A stretch of DNA of 5,801 nucleotides from Deltaproteobacteria bacterium (GTDB taxonomy: Bacteria > Desulfobacterota > Anaeroferrophillalia > Anaeroferrophillales > Tharpellaceae), in NCBI GenBank assembly GCA_030633185.1, contig DAOVTG010000164.1:1-5801 (forward strand), written 5' to 3'. Below the pieces are notes generated by a model. That model was not told the origin of the DNA. It did no database searches and saw only the letters and a list, made by a program, of their open reading frames with translations. This document shows, in pieces, positions 1 through 4,595 of the stretch (its first letter is position 1; every line of letters starts with the position of its first letter). The position numbers and the translations under genes were made by a program.

Positions 1-39
1 AGCGGATTGCAAATGAGTAGTATTGACATGGAGAGATTG

Positions 40-2265
40 ATGGTGAGAGTAAAATATAAGTTGTGGTTGCGATCTTTGTTAGTGGTTCTCTGCGGCCTGT
101 TGTTGGTTTCTTGTTCCATATTGCGCCCCTCGGTTCGTGAGGGTGCCTTGCCGCCGGGTGGTCTGCTCCAGGGTCGGCCATCGCCCATCCAGGTGAGTCA
201 AGCTACGGCGGCAGAGAGCCATACTGCGGTTCCGGAGGTTGATGAAGGTGAGGAGTTGCTGCGTAAGCTGGCTTCGCAGGAGCAGGATTTCAACCGTCGC
301 TTGAAGAAGTTTTCAACCGGAACTGTAAGTACAACTGTGGCTGGCGGGGCTCTGGTTAAAGCTGAAGTCAAGGGCCGTGAGCTGGTCAGTCTCAACTTTG
401 ATGATGCCGATCTGATTGAGGTTTTGCGTCTCTTTATGGAGATCCTTGGGGAGAATTATACAGTCTATAAAGGGGTTGGTGGTAAGGTTACCCTGGAAGT
501 CAAGGCCGAGCTCAATCGTGATGAGATCTTTGAATTGCTGCGTGGCATTCTGTGTATGAATGGGGTGGGCATGGTGCAGCGTGGGCCCTTATGGGCGATT
601 ATGCCGCAGGCCGCCCTGCCGTTGGCGGCGGAAGCGGGCGAGTTATTGCTGCCCGGCGATCCTGAGAAATCTCGTGGAACCGTGGTTCGCGCCTTTCGTC
701 TGCGTTATCTGCCCGGGAGTCAATTTACCAGCATTATCAAGCCTTATTTAAGTAGAGGGGCGCAGGTTTACGTCCATGAGCCGAGTGGCGTTCTTTTAGT
801 CAGTGATTACAGTCATGTGTTGGCTAAAGTTGCCCGCTTGCTGCGGCTCTTTGACGTCAGTGTTCTGGCCGGCCTTGAACAGAAGGTTTATCTGCTCAGA
901 TATGTCAATGCCGAGGATATGGTCAAGGAGCTCGAAAAACTGGTTGGTGCCTACGGCCTGGCTCCAGGTAAAAGTGTCAATTTTAATGCTTCCATAAGTT
1001 TTCTGGCCCTGCCCCGAATTAATATGATCCTGGCGTTATCGCGAGATGCCGAGACCCTGGTTTTAGTTGATGAATGGGTCGCGGAACTCGACCGGGAGGT
1101 TCCGATTCTGGCCCAGGACTCGATGGTTGAAGATATTTTCGTTCACTATATTCAAAACGGTGTTGCCACGGATATTGTGGCCGTTCTTGAAGGGCTTTTC
1201 AGCGGTGGCACGAAAAAGGATGTAGCCAAGGTGAAGGATGATGTGCGGCCGCTGGGCAAGACGATTCTTGATAATCAGCGCCAGAAGCGGGCTGCAGCCG
1301 CGAAACTTAAAGCGCGGCGGGGCGCTGCCGTGAGCGGCACCCTGGAAGGCGAGGTTGTTTTTGTCGTCGACGAAACCACCAACTCTATCCTGGTGCGGGC
1401 GACCGGTAATGATTACCGCAAGATCAAGCCGGTTATCGAAAAGCTTGATATCTACCCGAAGCAGGTTCTAATTGAAGTAACGATTGCCGAGGTCAAGCTT
1501 GATGAGACCAATAAATTAGGTATTGAGTGGAGCTATCTGATGAAAGGTCTCGGCGGGAGCGCCGACGGTTTGTTGGGGATTGATTCAGGTCTCGGATTGA
1601 TCAGCGGCAGCGGCGATACTCTGATCGGCTCGGGTATGAGTTTTCTGGTCAGTAACTCGAACCGTTTTAAGGCCATTGTTCGGGCTCTGGCCGATGAGAA
1701 TCGGGTCAATATCCTTTCCGCCCCGCAGATTCTGGCTTCGGATGGTCAGACCGCCAGGATCGATATCGGTGAGGATGTCCCGACCGTTACTTCCAGTTAT
1801 CGGACTACCGATTCGGGCTCCACGGCTCAGACTACAGATACAACCATTCAGTATCGTAATGTCGGGATTCTTTTGACCGTGACCCCGCATATTAATGATA
1901 ACGGCATGGTTCGTATGGAGATCAATCAGGAGGTCAGCCAGCTTTCGGCTCAGACCATCGAAGGGATTAATTCTCCGATCTTCTCTCAGCGGGTGGCCGA
2001 GACTGTTCTTTCCGTGGCCGACGGTCAAACCGTGGTTATCGGCGGGCTTATCCAGCAGAGCCGCAGCCGGGGGTACAGCGGGGTTCCTTGGCTCTCCCGG
2101 ATCCCGGGGCTGCGTTATCTGGTCGGTTATGAAGGTAAAGAGTTTCACAGTGTTGAGTTGATGTTTTTCATTACCCCGCATGTGATTCTTCACGAAGAGG
2201 ATTCGGTTTTCGTCAGCCGGCCCTTTCTTGATCGTCTTGAGCAGGTCAAAAAGATCTACCGATAG
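40..2265 (+). CDS. gspD: Type II secretion-type outer-membrane secretin, lipoprotein (GspD family)
   Basis: This gene encodes the multimeric outer-membrane pore through which folded proteins leave the periplasm. With Met at 40 as residue 1 it is 741 residues. A lipoprotein signal ends in the lipobox LVSC with Cys25. It is followed by an N0 domain (about 114-189), N1 (215-274), N2 (280-351), N3 (364-469, split by a Lys/Arg/Ala-rich insert at about 390-433) and the C-terminal secretin barrel (475-717). The barrel contains GEDVPTV (577-583) and the secretin signature from DGQTVVIGG (661-669) to VPWLSRIPGL (682-691). Starts at TTG 7, ATG 13 or ATG 28 are also open. I chose 40 because GGAGAGA at 30-36 is correctly spaced and the signal peptide then has normal length. 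An upstream gene may end at TGA 14-16 or TAG 18-20, which suggests an operon. The tail after the barrel is short, so a pilotin-binding S-domain seems absent, as expected if the protein carries its own lipid anchor. The symbol is by family; a PilQ/MshL-type pilus role is less likely but not excluded. Confidence 0.9.
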   Translation: MVRVKYKLWLRSLLVVLCGLLLVSCSILRPSVREGALPPGGLLQGRPSPIQVSQATAAESHTAVPEVDEGEELLRKLASQEQDFNRRLKKFSTGTVSTTVAGGALVKAEVKGRELVSLNFDDADLIEVLRLFMEILGENYTVYKGVGGKVTLEVKAELNRDEIFELLRGILCMNGVGMVQRGPLWAIMPQAALPLAAEAGELLLPGDPEKSRGTVVRAFRLRYLPGSQFTSIIKPYLSRGAQVYVHEPSGVLLVSDYSHVLAKVARLLRLFDVSVLAGLEQKVYLLRYVNAEDMVKELEKLVGAYGLAPGKSVNFNASISFLALPRINMILALSRDAETLVLVDEWVAELDREVPILAQDSMVEDIFVHYIQNGVATDIVAVLEGLFSGGTKKDVAKVKDDVRPLGKTILDNQRQKRAAAAKLKARRGAAVSGTLEGEVVFVVDETTNSILVRATGNDYRKIKPVIEKLDIYPKQVLIEVTIAEVKLDETNKLGIEWSYLMKGLGGSADGLLGIDSGLGLISGSGDTLIGSGMSFLVSNSNRFKAIVRALADENRVNILSAPQILASDGQTARIDIGEDVPTVTSSYRTTDSGSTAQTTDTTIQYRNVGILLTVTPHINDNGMVRMEINQEVSQLSAQTIEGINSPIFSQRVAETVLSVADGQTVVIGGLIQQSRSRGYSGVPWLSRIPGLRYLVGYEGKEFHSVELMFFITPHVILHEEDSVFVSRPFLDRLEQVKKIYR

Positions 2266-2270
2266 ACAGT

Positions 2271-2309
2271 CTCTCGGGGAGAAAAACCGGGTTTTGCGAA
2301 ATTTTTTTT
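2271..2309 (+). terminator. Possible weak intrinsic terminator after the secretin gene
   Basis: Six bases after the stop codon, CTCGG (2273-2277) can pair with CCGGG (2287-2291), with one G-U pair, around a nine-base loop. It is followed directly by TTTT and, after GCGAAA, by a run of eight T at 2302-2309. The stem is only five pairs, so this may be an inefficient terminator or just AT-rich spacer ahead of the next promoter. Confidence 0.35.
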
Positions 2310-2349
2310 CAATTACTTAAAGATTCCTAATAAATTCGGGAAAAATAGC

Positions 2350-2384
2350 TTGACAAATAAATTGCAGGTCGTATAGTATAACGT
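2350..2384 (+). promoter_or_regulatory. Sigma-70-type promoter of the cysteine-rich protein gene
   Basis: A perfect -35 box TTGACA at 2350-2355 is followed by a 16-base spacer and a -10 box TATAGT (2372-2377, five of six consensus bases). Transcription should begin near 2384. The stretch before the -35 box (about 2297-2345) is rich in A and T, including a run of eight T, and could act as an UP element. A second TATAAC at 2377-2382 is too far from the -35 box to be the main -10. The nearest downstream gene starts at 2667, which implies a long 5' leader. Confidence 0.7.
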
Positions 2385-2416
2385 TCTATAATCGTTCAAT
2401 AGTCGGTAGCAGGGTG

Positions 2417-2536
2417 ATGCCAAACGGCCCGCTGGCTGACCCGAAGACCCTCCGAGCCGTTAACTCCGGTGATTTCGAGTCTACGCAGCTTGAGGGAAGA
2501 GTGAAAGGAGGTGGGGTTAAGGTAAGGACAATCTGA
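2417..2536 (+). CDS. Possible 39-residue leader peptide (speculative)
   Basis: An ATG at 2417 opens a 39-codon frame ending at TGA 2534-2536, inside the leader of the cysteine-rich protein gene. The product would start MPNGPLADPKTLRAV and end in a Gly/Lys/Val-rich tail. It has no signal peptide or recognisable motif. The only ribosome-binding signal is AGGG at 2411-2414, too close to the ATG to be convincing. Codons 30-33 contain the strong Shine-Dalgarno-like AAAGGAGGTG, which could pause ribosomes. An open frame this short in GC-rich structured DNA may well be chance. I list it because a translated leader would change how the region is interpreted. Confidence 0.2.
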   Translation: MPNGPLADPKTLRAVNSGDFESTQLEGRVKGGGVKVRTI

Positions 2537-2636
2537 AGGTTGGTGTCGCGGGGTTAAGGCTTGCCCCAGAAACGTTTTGGTTTATTTTAAGGTTCTTATT
2601 TTTTTAAGGTTTTATTAAAGGGTTTGCCGTTTAAGG
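2513..2636 (+). repeat. Five TTAAGG copies, including a duplicated GGGGTTAAGG
   Basis: TTAAGG occurs at 2517-2522, 2554-2559, 2587-2592, 2604-2609 and 2631-2636, all on the + strand. The first two lie in identical 10-base copies GGGGTTAAGG (2513-2522 and 2550-2559, 37 bases apart). The third and fourth lie in identical TTTTAAGGTT (2585-2594 and 2602-2611, 17 bases apart). Five copies of one hexamer in about 120 bases is far more than chance predicts. Since they lie downstream of the promoter, they may act in RNA, either by pairing or by binding a protein, rather than as DNA operators. No known regulator with this site comes to mind. Confidence 0.6.
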
Positions 2637-2642
2637 CAAATC
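2621..2642 (+). other. Hairpin just upstream of the ribosome binding site
   Basis: GGTTTGCC (2621-2628) and GGCAAATC (2635-2642) form an eight-pair stem with one G-U pair around a six-base loop GTTTAA. It ends 13 bases before GGAGG (2656-2660). It has no T-run after it, so it is not a terminator. It could protect the mRNA or modulate access to the start. The final TTAAGG copy covers part of its loop and 3' arm. Confidence 0.45.
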
Positions 2643-2655
2643 AACAACTAACAAT

Positions 2656-2666
2656 GGAGGAAGCAG
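2656..2666 (+). promoter_or_regulatory. Ribosome binding site of the cysteine-rich protein gene
   Basis: GGAGG at 2656-2660 stands six bases before the ATG at 2667, near-ideal spacing. It fixes the start and implies efficient translation. Confidence 0.8.
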
Positions 2667-3998
2667 ATGAGGAAAAGTAGTTTGATTTTATTGCTGGCCA
2701 TGGCATTCGTGCTGACGACCGTGGTTTCAGGTTTTAGTGCGAGCGTCACTGAGCCCTGTCATGAGTGTGCCAAGGGTTGGACCTATGGTTTGAAGATTGC
2801 CTATAGTCCATGTAGTACGCCGAAGCAGGGTACCACTGAAACAACTTGTGAGTGTGGTTTTTTTGACTACGAGATGGGAAGTCAGAATCGTGATGCATAT
2901 TGTGACTGCCAAGGTACCGCGCAGGGTTGTTGTCTAGACCACCGTTGGGGTGGTTATTGCCCGACTCAACACGTCAACGGAGTGGTCTTAAAGGTTTGTG
3001 ACTGCGAGGAATTTAGCTCTTTCGCGTCGACCGACAGCTATTCGCTCAAGCTTGAGATCATTGAGGGTGACGGTGTCTATTTTACCGACAGCAATATCAG
3101 TGTCAATAAGTTGCACTATAACGCTCTTGGTAATGTTATTCCCAACGACCGTTATTATGATTGTGGTCTTAGAGGTATCTGTGGTACCCCGATCACCGGT
3201 AATAGCTATGTTTATGTAAGTAGCCATGCAGAGTCAACTTCGCCTACCACCGCTTATTGTCTGGAGCCTTGTCCCGATGCTACCCCTTGGGCTCTGACTT
3301 ATGAGCCGATTGATCCCCCCGGCGTTACCCAGAAACTCTATCCTGTTTGTAGACAGGACGTTCTTCAGGATTGTTGTTTCGAGTGTGAAGAAGAGTGGAT
3401 GGTTACCGCAGTAAAAACCTGTAAAGCAAGGTTTTTTCAGGCTGGGTTGCCGGTTCTCCTGATCGATCTCCCGACCATGGTTTATACCCCTGCCGATGGC
3501 GGAGCCAAACTTGGTGATCTTGTCAGGGTTAAAGTAACGATCGTTGGTGATGGCAGCGGCGAAGGTGGCGATGTTTGTGTTGATTGTTATGATCTCTGTA
3601 GCTGCATCGTTGAACTTGGTACCTTCACATCTTGTCCTTGCGTAGGTAATTGTATCTACTGTCTGCCTTACATGGCGCCTATCGAGTCTGAATGGTGGAC
3701 TGGGATTGCTTTCACTAATACTGACCCCAGGTTGCCTTCTACCGCGAATATTACGTTCCGGGCTGCTGGCAAAAAGGTTGTAGTCTATCAGACTATTCCC
3801 GGGGGTTCGGTGTTGCCCGTTGAGCTATCTGCATACGCTGATCAACTCTTGGCCGGAGGTCTGGATCTCACGGAACCGCTTTTTGCCGATGTTAGCGGGG
3901 CTGATCGTGTAATGGTCATAATGGGTACTGACGTACAGTCCTACGGTTATCTTGCTGGGAATGCCAGCAGGGTGGGTGATCCTTGTTCCTGTCAGTAG
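2667..3998 (+). CDS. Secreted cysteine-rich protein of unknown function
   Basis: I do not recognise a named family for this 443-residue protein. It begins with a clear Sec signal peptide (basic MRK, hydrophobic 5-21, likely cleavage after Ala25 in GFSA-SVT). There are 31 cysteines, about 7 percent of residues, in two dense zones (31-113 and 198-332) plus a C-terminal CSCQ. Many occur as CxC, CxxC or CC pairs (CHEC, CECG, YCDC, DCC, CVDC, CSC, CPC, CIYC). There is no CxxCH, so it is not a c-type cytochrome. Disulfide bonding or metal or cluster binding are both possible. Residues about 341-433, starting SEWWTGIAFTNTDP, contain few or no Cys and resemble a beta-sandwich module I associate with secreted deltaproteobacterial proteins (WxTGIAxxN type). 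The gene has its own promoter, long leader, strong ribosome site and terminator, so it is probably a regulated single-gene unit. The neighbouring secretin suggests export to the surface or medium; that is inference. Confidence 0.85.
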   Translation: MRKSSLILLLAMAFVLTTVVSGFSASVTEPCHECAKGWTYGLKIAYSPCSTPKQGTTETTCECGFFDYEMGSQNRDAYCDCQGTAQGCCLDHRWGGYCPTQHVNGVVLKVCDCEEFSSFASTDSYSLKLEIIEGDGVYFTDSNISVNKLHYNALGNVIPNDRYYDCGLRGICGTPITGNSYVYVSSHAESTSPTTAYCLEPCPDATPWALTYEPIDPPGVTQKLYPVCRQDVLQDCCFECEEEWMVTAVKTCKARFFQAGLPVLLIDLPTMVYTPADGGAKLGDLVRVKVTIVGDGSGEGGDVCVDCYDLCSCIVELGTFTSCPCVGNCIYCLPYMAPIESEWWTGIAFTNTDPRLPSTANITFRAAGKKVVVYQTIPGGSVLPVELSAYADQLLAGGLDLTEPLFADVSGADRVMVIMGTDVQSYGYLAGNASRVGDPCSCQ

Positions 3999-4007
3999 TA
4001 ATTGAAG

Positions 4008-4032
4008 TCGATAGTAAAATTTATCGATAATA
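4008..4032 (+). repeat. Short direct repeat TCGATARTA with a TTATCGATAA palindrome
   Basis: TCGATAGTA (4008-4016) and TCGATAATA (4024-4032) differ at one base. The second copy overlaps the ten-base palindrome TTATCGATAA (4021-4030). They lie in the gap between the stop codon of the cysteine-rich gene and its terminator. This could be a protein-binding site or chance in AT-rich DNA. Confidence 0.3.
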
Positions 4033-4035
4033 GTT

Positions 4036-4076
4036 CATAAAACAAGGGCTACCAATTTGGTAGCCCTTGTTTTATG
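4036..4076 (+). terminator. Strong intrinsic terminator, perfect 19-bp stem
   Basis: Bases 4036-4054 are perfectly complementary to 4058-4076 around the three-base loop ATT. The GC-rich core is GGGCTACCA paired with TGGTAGCCC, and the outer arms are A-rich on the left and T-rich on the right (TTGTTTT at 4067-4073). This is a classic Rho-independent terminator, symmetrical enough to work on both strands. It ends the transcript of the cysteine-rich protein and separates it from the lipoprotein gene. Confidence 0.9.
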
Positions 4077-4130
4077 GTGAAGTTATAGGTCAAAAGAGCT
4101 GTCCTACAGTAAGGTAAGGAGATGGATTAT

Positions 4131-4595
4131 ATGAGTCTGAAGTGTAGGAATATTGGAGTTGTTAGATGTCTGCTGTTGATTATGTTCCTTCTGGTAGGGG
4201 GTATTAGTTGTGGTGGTATCGAAAAAGCCGGCGAAGTAGACCGGACCGAACGACTAAGGGAGCGCGTTTCAGGTTTCCTTGAGGCTCGTAATAAATCGAA
4301 CTTGGAGGAGATGCGTAAGTTTTATCTTGAACCAGGGCAGGCTCGGGTCGGGAATGTCATGGTTCGGGACGGGAAGATAGAGTCGCTTGAGATCGAAGAG
4401 GGAGAGCTTAAGGCCCAGGTAAAAATCACGGCCAGTATGGTGGCTATGGGTTTCACATTCAAAAATGTGCCGCGAACCCAAAAGTGGATATGGGAGAACG
4501 GGGACTGGTATATCGATCCTCTCGGGGCAGCTACAGGTAACCCGTTCACCTCCAAGAAAGGCCCTAAGGTAGAGGATGAAAAGCTTAAAAAGTAA
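4131..4595 (+). CDS. Small lipoprotein with an NTF2-like/SnoaL-like fold (probable)
   Basis: A 154-residue product with a hydrophobic signal (13-22) and a lipobox-like GISC placing the lipid-anchored Cys at 27. Glycine at -3 is atypical, so lipidation is likely rather than certain. Next comes a charged helix-forming stretch (about 41-66, with RVSGFLEARNKSNLEEMRKF), then alternating strands ending in WENGDWYI (121-128). This layout of helix plus curved sheet with a final Trp-Tyr strand suits an NTF2-like scaffold, which often binds partners or small ligands. No catalytic residues can be assigned. An in-frame ATG at 4122 is rejected because it abuts AAGGAG (4116-4121). ATG 4131 lies nine bases after that site. 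The last 20 bases overlap the next gene, which implies coupled translation and a shared role with the transglutaminase-like protein. No convincing promoter was found between the terminator and this gene. Confidence 0.8.
   Translation: MSLKCRNIGVVRCLLLIMFLLVGGISCGGIEKAGEVDRTERLRERVSGFLEARNKSNLEEMRKFYLEPGQARVGNVMVRDGKIESLEIEEGELKAQVKITASMVAMGFTFKNVPRTQKWIWENGDWYIDPLGAATGNPFTSKKGPKVEDEKLKK

Larger units (their letters stand above)
2384..2666 (+). promoter_or_regulatory. Long, potentially structured 5' leader RNA, class unknown
   Basis: About 283 bases separate the predicted transcription start from the start codon of the cysteine-rich protein. The 5' half is GC-richer than the AT-rich flanks and can fold: AACGGC (2423-2428) pairs with GCCGTT (2456-2461), and TCGAG (2475-2479) with CTTGA (2489-2493). 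TTAACTCC (2460-2467) can pair over eight positions, one of them G-U, with GGGGTTAA at 2513-2520 or equally at 2550-2557. The second copy can instead pair its GGGG with CCCC at 2564-2567. GGTTTGCC (2621-2628) pairs with GGCAAATC (2635-2642) just before the ribosome binding site. Competing partners are what one would expect of a switch, but I do not recognise a known riboswitch class. These pairings were found by eye and have no energy or covariation support. Confidence 0.45.

Noticed and set aside
1585..2193. 202-codon reverse-strand open frame inside the secretin gene
   Set aside because: It lies opposite the strongly conserved secretin barrel, has no recognisable product, and its openness follows from the codon bias of the + strand gene.
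2400..2500. Cyclic di-GMP-I (GEMM) or cGAMP riboswitch, suggested by GCCAAAC and CTCCGGT fragments
   Set aside because: The diagnostic GGACGCAAAGC core and the paired tetraloop and receptor are not present. The resemblance is limited to short, common strings. A covariance search would settle it.
2550..2580. Terminator in the leader formed by GGGG (2550-2553) and CCCC (2564-2567)
   Set aside because: Only four pairs plus a possible G-U, and the following AGAAACGTTTTGG lacks a proper T-run; at most a weak attenuator.
2667..3998. Multihaem c-type cytochrome, because of the many cysteines in a secreted protein
   Set aside because: There is not a single CxxCH motif. The only CH (CHEC at 31-34) lacks the preceding cysteine spacing.
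4002..4031. Promoter-like pair TTGAAG and GATAAT with 18-base spacing
   Set aside because: Transcription from it would run straight into the strong terminator at 4036-4076, and the -35 box matches only four of six bases.
4122..4130. Earlier ATG as start of the lipoprotein
   Set aside because: It directly abuts the Shine-Dalgarno AAGGAG with no spacer; ATG 4131 has correct spacing.
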